Positions 42,478 through 50,886 of a stretch of DNA of 64,000 nt are shown here, piece by piece. The position numbers and the translations under genes are program-made. Positions within the stretch are counted from its first letter, which is position 1, and every line of letters begins with the position of its first letter. Source of the DNA: Neisseria uirgultaei (GTDB lineage: Bacteria; Pseudomonadota; Gammaproteobacteria; Burkholderiales; Neisseriaceae). The stretch covers positions 13,441-77,440 of the forward strand of contig NZ_CAUIYF010000009.1 of NCBI RefSeq assembly GCF_962719845.1. Reading direction: 5' to 3'. The notes beneath the pieces are model-generated. The model made no database searches and was not told the origin of the DNA. It saw only the letters and a list, made by a program, of their open reading frames with translations.

Positions 42478-42903
42478 GGATAGGCTCGAATCGGTAAAAA
42501 TGTTTCAACACACAGGGCGACACATAAAGCACCGACCTGTGTGTTGCCCTGATTTGGAAGGGGTTACGCCCCTCTCAAATAAATTCTGATTCTACCGCCC
42601 TAAAAGGCGGGGTTTCAACCGAAAAGGAAATACGATGAAATCGAAAATAAAGAAAATATAATATTTTCAAAAAGAAAACAAATCTTCTGAACGCGCATCG
42701 GTTCAAAATGCAGCGAACCGATTATACCGACCCGCCGACATTTTATCCACAACCCGTGCAAAAATTTATCCACAGAAAGGCGGCAGAAATCCGCAGGCAA
42801 TCGGGCAATCCTCCTGCAAAGTTTCTATATTGATTGACAAAAGCGGCAAATTGGAGTGTAATTCACGGTTTAATTATCTACCCATTCTATTTTAGGAAAC
42901 ATC
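42478..42903. other. Candidate oriC between dnaA and rpmH
   Basis: Two TTATCCACA DnaA boxes (42743-42751 and 42766-42774) in the same orientation, an AT-rich block at 42627-42680 that could unwind, and an 11-bp inverted repeat CAACACACAGG/CCTGTGTGTTG at 42506-42546. The location between dnaA and rpmH is where many bacterial origins lie. Neisserial origin function here is inferred. Confidence 0.55.
42834..42862 (+). promoter_or_regulatory. Promoter of rpmH-rnpA
   Basis: TTGACA (42834-42839), 17-base spacer, TGTAAT (42857-42862), about 42 bases before rpmH. Confidence 0.75.
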
Positions 42904-43038
42904 ATGAAACGCACTTATCAACCTTCCGTTACCAAACGCAAACGCACCCACGGCTTCCTCGTGCGCTCCAAAACACGCGGCGGCCGCGCAGTACTGGCAG
43001 CACGCCGTGCCAAAGGCCGCAAACGCCTGGCGGTGTAA
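42904..43038 (+). CDS. rpmH: 50S ribosomal protein L34
   Basis: 44-residue basic protein MKRTYQPSVTKRKRTHGFLVRSKTRGG...KRLAV, the universal L34 sequence. First gene of the conserved rpmH-rnpA-yidD-yidC cluster. Confidence 0.97.
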   Translation: MKRTYQPSVTKRKRTHGFLVRSKTRGGRAVLAARRAKGRKRLAV

Positions 43039-43040
43039 TT

Positions 43041-43406
43041 TTGGACTACCGCTTCGGAAGGCAGTACCGCTTGTTGAAAACGGATGATTTTTCATCCGTT
43101 TTTGCATTCAGAAACCGCCGCAGCCGCGACCTGCTGCAAGTTTCGCATTCAAACGGCAACGGGCTGGGCCATCCCCGCATCGGTCTGGTGGTCGGCAAAA
43201 AAACCGCCAAACGCGCCAACGAGCGGAACTATATGAAACGCGTCATCCGCGACTGGTTCAGGTTGAACAAAAACAATCTTCCGCCGCAGGATTTCGTCGT
43301 GCGCGTCCACCGTAAATTCGACAGGGCTACCGCAAAACAGGCAAGGGCGGAACTGGCACAACTCATGTTCGGCAACCCCGCAACCGAATGCGGGAAACGG
43401 GTATGA
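43041..43406 (+). CDS. rnpA: Ribonuclease P protein component
   Basis: 121 residues from TTG 43041: DYRFGRQYRLLKTDDFSSVF, then GLVVGKKTAKRANERNYMKRVIRDWFR, the RNase P signature. There is no ATG; the frame is open through rpmH, and the start is TTG 43041 or ATT 43038, which overlaps the rpmH stop. This indicates translational coupling to rpmH. Confidence 0.92.
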   Translation: MDYRFGRQYRLLKTDDFSSVFAFRNRRSRDLLQVSHSNGNGLGHPRIGLVVGKKTAKRANERNYMKRVIRDWFRLNKNNLPPQDFVVRVHRKFDRATAKQARAELAQLMFGNPATECGKRV

Positions 43407-43470
43407 TTAAAACGGTACTCTACAGGCAAGGTTCAGACGGCAACGGGTTTCCCATACAAGGAACATCCCG

Positions 43471-43692
43471 ATGAATTTCCTATTGTCCAAACTCCTGCTG
43501 GGACTGATACGGTTTTACCAATACTGCATCAGCCCTCTGATTCCGCCCCGCTGCCGCTATACGCCGACCTGTTCGCAATACGCGGTCGAAGCGGTCAAAA
43601 AATACGGCGCATTCAAAGGCGGCAGGCTCGCCATCAAGCGCATTGCACGTTGCCACCCTTTCGGCGGACACGGACACGACCCCGTTCCCTGA
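43471..43692 (+). CDS. yidD: Membrane protein insertion efficiency factor YidD
   Basis: 73 residues with LLLGLIRFYQYCISPLIPPRCRYTPTCSQYAVEAVKKYG and CHPFGGHGHDPVP, the full YidD pattern with its cysteines. RBS AAGGAAC. Helps YidC insert membrane proteins. Confidence 0.95.
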   Translation: MNFLLSKLLLGLIRFYQYCISPLIPPRCRYTPTCSQYAVEAVKKYGAFKGGRLAIKRIARCHPFGGHGHDPVP

Positions 43693-43864
43693 CCCGACGC
43701 AATATTCAAATTGCACGCTTTCCTTTTATTTCCCATCGGTTTCTATATAATGCCGTCTGAACCTTCGGGCTGGCGGCACGACCGTCGGGTATGAAGCCCG
43801 CCCTTATTCCCCGTCTATCGGAACACGCAACCTGCGGCATTTCCGACCATTCAGGAAACTCTAT

Positions 43865-45511
43865 ATGGATTTTAAAAGACTCACGGCGTTTTTCGCCATC
43901 GCGCTGGCGATTATGATCGGCTGGGAAAAGATGTTCCCCGCCCCCCAAACCGCGCCCGCGCCCGGACAAGCCGCGCAGCAACAGCGGCAAACCGCCGCAA
44001 CCGCTTCCGCCGAAGCCGCGCTCGCGCCCGCAACGCCGATTACCGTAACGACCGACACGGTTCAAGCCGTCATTGATGAAAAAAGCGGCGACCTGCGCCG
44101 GCTGACCCTGCTCAAATACAAGGCAACCGGCGACGAAAACAAACCGTTCGTCCTGTTTGGCGACGGCAAAGAATACACCTACGTCGCCCAATCCGAACTG
44201 CTGGACGCGCAAGGCAACAACATTCTGAAAGACATCAGCTTTACCGCTCCTCAAAAACAATACACCCTCAACGGCGACAAAGTTGAAGTTCGCCTGAGCG
44301 CGCCTGAAACAAACGGACTGAAAATCGACAAAGTCTATACCTTTACCAAAGACAGCTACCTCGTCAACGTCCGTTTCGACATCACCAACACCAGCGGCAA
44401 GCCCGCCAACCTGAGCGCGGACTACCGCATCGTACGCGACCGCAGCGAACCCGAAGGTCAAGGCTACTTTACCCGCTCTTTCGTCGGCCCGGTGGTTTAC
44501 ACCCCCGAAGGCAAATTCCAAAAAGTCAGCTTCTCCGACTTGGACGACGATGCCAAATCAGGCAAAAACGAAGCCGAATACGCCCGCAAAACCCAAACCG
44601 GCTGGCTCGGCATGATTGAACACCACTTCATGTCCACTTGGATTCTCCAACCCAAAGGCGGACAAAGCGTTTGCGCCGCCGGCGACTGCCGTATCGACAT
44701 CAAACGCCGCAACGACAACCTGTACAGCACCAGCGTCAGCGTTCCCCTTGCCGCCATCCAAAACGGCGCGAAATCCGAAGCCTCCATCAACCTCTACGCC
44801 GGCCCGCAGACCACATCCGTCATCGCAAACATCGCCGACAACCTGCAACTGGCAAAAGACTACGGCAAAGTACACTGGTTCGCCTCCCCCCTCTTCTGGC
44901 TCCTGAACCAACTGCACAACATTATCGGCAACTGGGGCTGGGCAATCATCGTTTTGACCATTATCGTCAAAGCCGTACTCTACCCGCTGACCAACGCCTC
45001 TTACCGCTCGATGGCAAAAATGCGCGCCGCCGCGCCCAAACTGCAAGCCATTAAAGAAAAATACGGCGACGACCGTATGGCGCAACAGCAAGCCATGATG
45101 CAGCTTTACAAAGACGAAAAAATCAACCCGCTGGGCGGCTGCCTGCCCATGCTGTTGCAAATCCCCGTCTTCATCGGCTTGTACTGGGCGTTGTTTGCCT
45201 CCGTAGAATTGCGTCAGGCACCTTGGCTGGGCTGGATTACCGACCTTAGCCGCTCCGACCCCTACTACATCCTGCCCGTGATTATGGCGGCAACGATGTT
45301 TGCCCAAACATTCCTCAATCCGCCGCCGACCGACCCGATGCAGGCAAAAATGATGAAAGTCATGCCGCTGGTTTTCTCAGCCATGTTCTTTTTCTTCCCT
45401 GCCGGTTTGGTTCTGTACTGGGTAGTCAACAACCTCCTGACCATCGCCCAACAATGGCACATCAACCGCAGCATCGAAAAACAACGCGCCCAAGGCGAAG
45501 TCGTTTCCTAG
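43865..45511 (+). CDS. yidC: Membrane protein insertase YidC
   Basis: 548 residues: one N-terminal membrane anchor, a low-complexity Ala/Gln-rich linker (about 20-60), a large periplasmic domain and a C-terminal five-helix core with NWGWAIIVLTIIVKAVLYPLT, NPLGGCLPMLLQIPVFIGLYW and SAMFFFFPAGLVLYWVVNNLL. A core-helix Arg-type position lies within MAKMRAAAPKLQAIKEKYG. Confidence 0.96.
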   Translation: MDFKRLTAFFAIALAIMIGWEKMFPAPQTAPAPGQAAQQQRQTAATASAEAALAPATPITVTTDTVQAVIDEKSGDLRRLTLLKYKATGDENKPFVLFGDGKEYTYVAQSELLDAQGNNILKDISFTAPQKQYTLNGDKVEVRLSAPETNGLKIDKVYTFTKDSYLVNVRFDITNTSGKPANLSADYRIVRDRSEPEGQGYFTRSFVGPVVYTPEGKFQKVSFSDLDDDAKSGKNEAEYARKTQTGWLGMIEHHFMSTWILQPKGGQSVCAAGDCRIDIKRRNDNLYSTSVSVPLAAIQNGAKSEASINLYAGPQTTSVIANIADNLQLAKDYGKVHWFASPLFWLLNQLHNIIGNWGWAIIVLTIIVKAVLYPLTNASYRSMAKMRAAAPKLQAIKEKYGDDRMAQQQAMMQLYKDEKINPLGGCLPMLLQIPVFIGLYWALFASVELRQAPWLGWITDLSRSDPYYILPVIMAATMFAQTFLNPPPTDPMQAKMMKVMPLVFSAMFFFFPAGLVLYWVVNNLLTIAQQWHINRSIEKQRAQGEVVS

Positions 45512-45524
45512 ATGCCGCAGCATG

Positions 45525-45561
45525 AAAAATGCCGTCTGAAACCTGTTCAGACGGCATTTTT
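45525..45561. terminator. DUS hairpin terminator of yidC
   Basis: AAAAATGCCGTCTGAA pairs with TTCAGACGGCATTTTT across a 5-base loop, between convergent genes. Confidence 0.88.
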
Positions 45562-45591
45562 ATTGTTCACCCCCTATCGGGGCGGAAATCT

Positions 45592-46302
45592 TCAACCCGC
45601 ATACATCACAAAAATCGTCGGGCGTTTTTTCAGATTGGGCATTTCTTTTCTTTTTCGCCACTGCGCAATCGTCTGGCTGATGATTTCCTGTGTCGGCAAG
45701 GTCAAGTCCGTAGCCACACATAAGCGCGTTTCAGGATGCAGGTTTTCCACCGCATCGGCAAGCAGCGCATCATTGCGGTAAGGCGTTTCAATAAAAATCT
45801 GCGTCTCGCCGCACTGGCGCGAACGCTGTTCCAAAGCCCACAAAGCCTGAATCCGCCCGTTTTTTTCAGACGGCAGATAACCCTTAAATGCAAAGTTCTG
45901 CCCGTTCGCACCCGAAGCCATCAAAGCCAGCAGCAGACTGGAAGGCCCAACCAGCGGACGCACTTCAAAACCGTGCTTATGCGCCAATGCCACCAAATTC
46001 GCACCCGGATCGGCAACGGCCGGGCAACCCGCCTCGCTGACAATGCCCATACTGCGCCCTTCTTGCAAAGGTTTCAGCAATTCCGGCAAAGTCTTCAAAT
46101 CCGTGTGTTCATTCAGTGTTTGCAGATTCAGCTCGCGGATAGGCGTAGTCACGCCCAAATGTTTCAAATGCGCACGCGCCGTTTTTTCCGCTTCCACGAC
46201 AAAATCCGTCAGCCCGACAACCGCCTGTTGTTCATGCGGCAACAGGCACGGCGTGTCAGGTGTACCCAAAGGCGTAGGAATCAAATACAAAACAGGAAAC
46301 AT
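45592..46302 (-). CDS. SAM-dependent methyltransferase, RsmI-like tetrapyrrole methylase fold
   Basis: 236 residues. VLYLIPTPLGTPD, GIVSEAGCPAVADPGANLVALAHKHG and PLVGPSSLLLALMASG are the TP-methylase motifs of RsmI (16S rRNA C1402 2'-O-methylase). It is shorter than canonical RsmI and differs at the N-terminus (LIPTPLG instead of VATPIGN), so it is probably a paralogue of unknown substrate. The ATG at 46302 has GAGG at better spacing than the one at 46305. Confidence 0.8.
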   Translation of the reverse strand: MFPVLYLIPTPLGTPDTPCLLPHEQQAVVGLTDFVVEAEKTARAHLKHLGVTTPIRELNLQTLNEHTDLKTLPELLKPLQEGRSMGIVSEAGCPAVADPGANLVALAHKHGFEVRPLVGPSSLLLALMASGANGQNFAFKGYLPSEKNGRIQALWALEQRSRQCGETQIFIETPYRNDALLADAVENLHPETRLCVATDLTLPTQEIISQTIAQWRKRKEMPNLKKRPTIFVMYAG

Positions 46303-46323
46303 CATTCCCTCACTCGTCAGTTA

Positions 46324-46353
46324 AAAATGCCGTCTGAACCCTTCAGACGGCAT
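46324..46353. terminator. DUS hairpin terminator of maf
   Basis: AAATGCCGTCTGAA and TTCAGACGGCAT with a 3-base loop, between maf and the methylase gene. Confidence 0.78.
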
Positions 46354-46363
46354 AAACGGGCAG

Positions 46364-46954
46364 TTACAAAACATCCAGTCCCTCATTTTTCAAAAAATCG
46401 ACCAGACGGAAAACCGGCAAACCGATCAAAGCATTCGGATCGCTGCTTTCAATCCGTTCGATCAACAATGCACCCAAATCCTCGCTCTTCAACGCACACG
46501 AACAATAAACCGCATCAGGCTCGCGCTCCAAATAGCGGAGTATATGCAACTCGTCCAACTTCCTCATCACGACCACAGTCTTATCGATATGCTGCCACAT
46601 CGTGCCCGTAACCGTATTTAGCAGAACGACCGCGCTGTAAAACTCAATCTCCCTGCCGCTCAAATGCATCAGCATCTTTTGCGCGTTGGCAAGGTTCATC
46701 GGCTTGCCCCACTGCCTGCCGTCGCACCACGCTACCTGGTCCGCACCGACAATCAACGCCTCGGGGAAACGTCCGGCCAAGGACCTCGCCTTACCCTAGG
46801 CAAGGCGCAATGCCGTTTGAGGGGCAGACTCCCCCAGCATCGGCGTTTCGTCGAAATCAGGCGATACCGCCTGAAAGGCAATGCCGAGCCGCTCCATCTG
46901 TTCGCGCCGGAAAACCGAACTCGTACCCAAAATCAAAGGCAATGCCAAACCCAT
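46364..46954 (-). pseudogene. maf: Maf-family nucleotide pyrophosphatase with a nonsense codon
   Basis: ATG 46954 begins MGLALPLILGTSSVFRREQMERLG; codon 53 is TAG (46798-46796) within LRLA*GKARSLAG, where the family usually has Glu or Gln. The frame then continues intact to 46364 through EALIVGADQVAWCDGRQWGKP and the C-terminus SSDPNALIGLPVFRLVDFL. A single C-to-T or G-to-T change explains it. Internal TTG 46780 could restart a truncated protein lacking the N-terminal nucleotide-binding part. Maf proteins hydrolyse non-canonical nucleotides. Confidence 0.85.
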
Positions 46955-47101
46955 CCCATCCTCCTTACCGTTGAAAACACACCCAAACGGGCGTTAAAAT
47001 CCAGCCATGCGCCGAAACTCGGATACCCGCCTTCGGCGTACCGCAACATTTTTCTTAAAAATATTGACGTTAGAACATCTAAATTATATCATACCCCGTT
47101 T

Positions 47102-47602
47102 ATGTCAGACCCTAATTTGATTGACCCGGAAATTTTTGCCGCCGAAAGGCAGAACCTGCAAGGCAGTTTTCTGCTGGAAGAATTGGACGAACGAGTCAGT
47201 TTGCACGATTATCCCGCCGACAGGCAGACCAAAATATCGTTTACACTGACCGGCGGCCGCGACCGGCTGCAACGCCTGTTCCTCGACCTGAACGTCAAAG
47301 CCGATATGCCCCTGATTTGCCAGAGATGTATCAAACCCATGCCGTTCATGCTCGATGAAAGCAGCCGTATCGTCCTGTTTTCCGACGAAGAGTCCTTGGA
47401 CGAATCCATGCTTGCCGACGAAGAACTCGAAGGCATACTGATTGAAAAAGAACTCGACGTGCGCGCATTGGTAGAAGACCAAATCCTGATGTCCCTGCCC
47501 TTTTCGCCGCGACACGGACACTGCGGCAATACCCTTCCGGAATCCGCCAACCAAGACAAACCCAACCCCTTTGCTGTTTTGGCAGGTTTGAAAAGCAGTT
47601 AA
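47102..47602 (+). CDS. yceD: YceD family (DUF177) protein
   Basis: 166 residues with the DUF177 pattern ICQRCIKPMPFMLDESSRIVLF, acidic DEESLDE...EELEGILIEKELDVRALVEDQILMSLPFSPRH, and CGN. It precedes rpmF as in most bacteria; YceD homologues are tied to 23S rRNA maturation. ATG 47102 begins the conserved MSDPNLID. The upstream-extended frame is antisense to maf. Confidence 0.92.
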   Translation: MSDPNLIDPEIFAAERQNLQGSFLLEELDERVSLHDYPADRQTKISFTLTGGRDRLQRLFLDLNVKADMPLICQRCIKPMPFMLDESSRIVLFSDEESLDESMLADEELEGILIEKELDVRALVEDQILMSLPFSPRHGHCGNTLPESANQDKPNPFAVLAGLKSS

Positions 47603-47635
47603 TTAGGACACAGTTTATTTATCTAGGAGCTTGAA

Positions 47636-47815
47636 ATGGCCGTTCAACAAAACAAAAAATCCCCTTCCAAACGCGGTATGCACCGTTCGCACGACGCGCT
47701 GACCGCGCCCGCACTGTCTGTCGACAGCGCAACCGGCGAAGTGCACCGCCCGCACCACATCTCCCCCAACGGTATGTACCGCGGCCGCAAAGTGGTCAAA
47801 GCCAAAGGCGAATAA
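47636..47815 (+). CDS. rpmF: 50S ribosomal protein L32
   Basis: 59 residues MAVQQNKKSPSKRGMHRSHDALT...YRGRKVVKAKGE, zinc-free L32. RBS TAGGAG, 33 bases after yceD. Confidence 0.97.
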   Translation: MAVQQNKKSPSKRGMHRSHDALTAPALSVDSATGEVHRPHHISPNGMYRGRKVVKAKGE

Positions 47816-47833
47816 TCCCTATTCGACTGACTG

Positions 47834-47873
47834 AAAAAGCCAGAACATTGCCATGCAATTACTGGCTTTTTTT
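47834..47873 (+). terminator. Rho-independent terminator of yceD-rpmF
   Basis: AAAAAGCCAG/CTGGCTTTTTTT stem-loop 19 bases past the stop. Confidence 0.88.
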
Positions 47874-47989
47874 GCATTGGACGCGCCATCCGTCCAAACT
47901 TTCGCCATAGGTCAACACACAGGGGCAAAGCGTTCCGTATAATACCCCGTGAAAATATTCCAAAAGCCCCAACCACCAAGGAAATTCCG

Positions 47990-48517
47990 ATGAAACAGAA
48001 AATCTGGTACACCTACGATGACATCCACCGCGTCATCAAAGCATTGGCAGAAAAAATCTGGAACTCCGGCGTCAAATACGATGCCATGATCGCTATCGGC
48101 GGGGGCGGCTTTATTCCGGCACGTATGCTGCGCTGTTTTCTGGAAATTCCGATTTATGCCGTAACCACCGCTTATTACGACAGCGACAACGAAGGACAGG
48201 TTACCGAAGAAGTCAAAAAAGTCCAATGGCTAGACCCCGTTCCCGAAGCCCTGCGGGGCAAAAACGTGCTCGTCGTCGATGAAGTGGACGACAGCCGCGT
48301 AACCATGGAGTTCTGCCTGAACGAACTGCTCAAAGAAGACTTCGGCACTGTCGGCGTCGCCGTTCTGCACGAAAAAATCAAAGCCAAAGCAGGCAAAATC
48401 CCCGAAGGCATTCCCTATTTCAGCGGCATCACCGTAGAAGACTGGTGGATCAACTATCCGTGGGACGCACCCGACATCGACGAACACAACCGCCTTGCCG
48501 AGGCCGGCCGAGGCTGA
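47990..48517 (+). CDS. Phosphoribosyltransferase (COG2236, xanthine/hypoxanthine PRT-like)
   Basis: 175 residues. PRPP motif VLVVDEVDDSRVTMEF near 96-111 and the pyrophosphate loop IAIGGGGFIPARML near 36-49. Resembles Gpt/Hpt-type purine salvage enzymes but the base specificity cannot be told. RBS AAGGAAA. A DUS pair follows it. Confidence 0.85.
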   Translation: MKQKIWYTYDDIHRVIKALAEKIWNSGVKYDAMIAIGGGGFIPARMLRCFLEIPIYAVTTAYYDSDNEGQVTEEVKKVQWLDPVPEALRGKNVLVVDEVDDSRVTMEFCLNELLKEDFGTVGVAVLHEKIKAKAGKIPEGIPYFSGITVEDWWINYPWDAPDIDEHNRLAEAGRG

Positions 48518-48605
48518 CCCTTTCAGACGGCATACTTTCCGAACCGATGCCGTCTGAAGCCCGCACGACCCCGGCCGCAGACCGAAAACCTACCGGAGAA
48601 ACCCT

Positions 48606-49661
48606 ATGATTACATTGGCCGTAGATGCCATGGGCGGCGACCAAGGACTTGCCGTTACCGTACCCGGTGCAACCGCATTCCTCCAAGCACACCCCGATGT
48701 CCGCCTGATTATGACCGGCGACGAAGCACAGCTCCGCCAAGCCCTGAACGCAGCAGGCGCGCCGATGGAACGCATCGACATCTGCCATACCACCCAAGTT
48801 GTCGGCATGGACGAAGCGCCGCAATCCGCCCTGAAAAACAAAAAAGACTCCTCCATGCGCGTCGCCATCAACCAGGTCAAAGAAGGCAAAGCCCAAGCCG
48901 CCGTATCCGCAGGCAACACCGGCGCGCTGATGGCGACCGCGCGCTTCGTCCTCAAAACCATTCCCGGCATCGAACGCCCCGCCATCGCCAAATTCCTCCC
49001 GTCCGACACCGATCATGTTACCCTTGCACTCGACCTTGGCGCGAACGTCGACTGCACCCCCGAACAACTCGCCCAATTTGCCGTTATCGGCAGCGAACTC
49101 GTCCATGCACTCCATCCACAAAAAGGACAGCCGCGCGTCGGGCTGGTCAACGTCGGCACAGAAGACATCAAAGGTACGGATACCGTCAAACAAACCTACA
49201 AACTGCTGCAAAACAGCAAACTCAACTTTATCGGCAACATCGAAAGCAACAGCATACTCTACGGCGAAGCAGATGTCGTCGTCGCCGACGGCTTTGTCGG
49301 CAACGTCATGCTCAAAACCATCGAAGGCGCGGTCAAATTCATGAGCGGAGCCATCCGCCGCGAATTCCAAAGCAACCTGTTCAACAAACTTGCCGCCGTT
49401 GCTGCCCTACCTGCCCTCAAAGGGTTGAAAAACAAACTTGACCCGCGCAAATTCAACGGGGCCATCCTACTCGGGCTGCGCGGCATCGTGATTAAAAGCC
49501 ACGGCGGCACAGACGAAACCGGTTTCCGCTATGCCCTCGAAGAAGCCTACCATGAAGCCAAGTCTGCCAGCCTTTCCAAAATCGAACAAGGCGTAGCCGA
49601 ACAGCTCGCCGCACTGGAAGCCGCCCAAGCCGCCCAAAACGGAAACTCCGGCAGCCTGTAA
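48606..49661 (+). CDS. plsX: Phosphate acyltransferase PlsX
   Basis: 351-residue enzyme converting acyl-ACP to acyl phosphate for phospholipid synthesis. ITLAVDAMGGDQGLAVTVPGA, VSAGNTGALMATA, GNIESNSILYGEADVVVADGFVGNVMLKTIEGAV are diagnostic. RBS GGAGAAA. First of the plsX-fabH-fabD lipid cluster. Confidence 0.96.
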   Translation: MITLAVDAMGGDQGLAVTVPGATAFLQAHPDVRLIMTGDEAQLRQALNAAGAPMERIDICHTTQVVGMDEAPQSALKNKKDSSMRVAINQVKEGKAQAAVSAGNTGALMATARFVLKTIPGIERPAIAKFLPSDTDHVTLALDLGANVDCTPEQLAQFAVIGSELVHALHPQKGQPRVGLVNVGTEDIKGTDTVKQTYKLLQNSKLNFIGNIESNSILYGEADVVVADGFVGNVMLKTIEGAVKFMSGAIRREFQSNLFNKLAAVAALPALKGLKNKLDPRKFNGAILLGLRGIVIKSHGGTDETGFRYALEEAYHEAKSASLSKIEQGVAEQLAALEAAQAAQNGNSGSL

Positions 49662-49669
49662 CGCACGAG

Positions 49670-49704
49670 ATGCCGTCTGAACGCCCCCTGCCCTTCAGAC
49701 GGCA
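49670..49704. terminator. DUS hairpin terminator of plsX
   Basis: GATGCCGTCTGAACG and CTTCAGACGGCATC with a C-rich loop, no T run. Confidence 0.65.
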
Positions 49705-49818
49705 TCCGGCACCCGCCCAAACCTGCGGGTACAGACGGCGGCACACCTGCCCGGAACTTCCCAAATATCGCCCTGTAAAATAAGGAGTATTTGAAAAATA
49801 GAAACATCAGGCAAACGA

Positions 49819-50049
49819 ATGAATGCATTAGACAAACGGATGATGAAGTTAGGAAAATCCCTTGAAGGCAGGCTTGATGCCCGTCTGATTGAATCCGCAT
49901 TGGATTATATTCATTATTCGGAACGTTTTTTGGCTTTTGAAATCCTGTGTACTTATATCGAAGATTTCGATGTCCGGCTGACGGAACAAGAATCCCGGGA
50001 AATTTCTTTTATCAACAAGGAATTTGAGATAGAAAGCACGTCCGATTAA
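49819..50049 (+). CDS. Small acidic protein, possibly an immunity protein (MafI-like)
   Basis: 76 residues rich in Glu, Asp and Leu with predicted helices: LDARLIESALDYIHYSERFLAFEILCTYIEDFDVRLTEQESREI. No signal or membrane segment. The pattern recalls small immunity proteins of contact-dependent toxins such as the neisserial MafI group, but this is a weak resemblance. Base composition is more AT-rich than plsX and fabH around it. RBS AGG upstream. It precedes a broken gene. Confidence 0.5.
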   Translation: MNALDKRMMKLGKSLEGRLDARLIESALDYIHYSERFLAFEILCTYIEDFDVRLTEQESREISFINKEFEIESTSD

Positions 50050-50075
50050 CCAATAAAGCCAATGGGTTGATAAAC

Positions 50076-50644
50076 ATGAAAACATCGACGGTCGTTTTTG
50101 GCGGATTTTTTATGGCAGACAACGGGGAGCGAATCCAAATCCCCGTTTTGGAAAATCCTGACATTAGGGAAATCAATCGCTTTTTTCCGTATCAAATTTT
50201 GAGAAAAAAGCCGGCGTCATCGTTTTCAGAATTATTCCTGAACCCAAATTTAGCAATACCGAATTAACTGTCTATTTTGAAAAAGGATATTATAGTGGAT
50301 TAATAAAAACCAGTACGGCGTTGCCTCGCCTTAGCTCAAAGAGAACGATTCTCTAAGGTGCTGAAGCACCAAGTGAATCGGTTTCGTACTATTTGTACTG
50401 TCTGCGGCTTCGTCGCCTTGTCCTGATTTTTGTTAATCCACTATATTTTCCAATGATTCAAACAATTTTAGAAAGCGGGGATATTGAAGTCAAAAACCTT
50501 AAAACAGAAAATTACAGCGGGAAGGCAAGGGAAATCTTGGGAGACTTCTACCCTATTAAGCATATCTCTAAAAATATTTCTACAATTCAAAACATCATTT
50601 CCGAATTTATCAGACAAAAACAAACACCGGCACCAATAATTTGA
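50076..50644 (+). pseudogene. Hypothetical gene broken by a frameshift and a Correia insertion
   Basis: It begins MKTSTVVFGGFFMADNGERIQI. After ILRKK a six-A run (expected seven) shifts the frame; the other frame continues AGVIVFRIIPEPKFSNTELTVYFEKGYY up to the Correia element at 50291, which adds a stop. Beyond it FPMIQTILESGDIEVKNLKTENYSG runs to TGA 50642-50644. Removing one element copy with a single TA and adding one A gives a continuous 138-codon frame. The family is unknown. It follows the small acidic gene by 26 bases, so they may be a pair. Confidence 0.85.
50291..50445 (-). mobile_element. Correia element, 155 bp, inserted in a gene
   Basis: Full-length copy in the opposite orientation to those at 9753, 11310 and 39391. 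TATAGTGG and CCACTATA ends. TA target duplicated; excision restores the host reading frame exactly (GGA TAT TAT TTT CCA). Confidence 0.95.
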
Positions 50645-50660
50645 TGGAAACCCAACAATC

Positions 50661-50701
50661 AAAATGCCGTCTGAAGCAGCTTGGGCTTTCAGACGGCATT
50701 T
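50661..50701. terminator. DUS hairpin terminator before fabH
   Basis: AAAATGCCGTCTGAAGC and GCTTTCAGACGGCATTT pair with a small loop, 18 bases after the broken gene. Confidence 0.8.
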
Positions 50702-50886
50702 CCTTCGCTTAAAACAGCATATCGGCAACCCCGCCCCGCCCGTCTGCGGCAATCTGCATCTGAAAACCATCTGTATCCCAAACCACACCCCGATTTCCGT
50801 CATTTGCACCCTGCCCGTATTGGGCAATCATCGGTTTTCGCTTACAATAGCCGAATCTGAACCAACTCTCTAAAAAGGCCGTTCCC

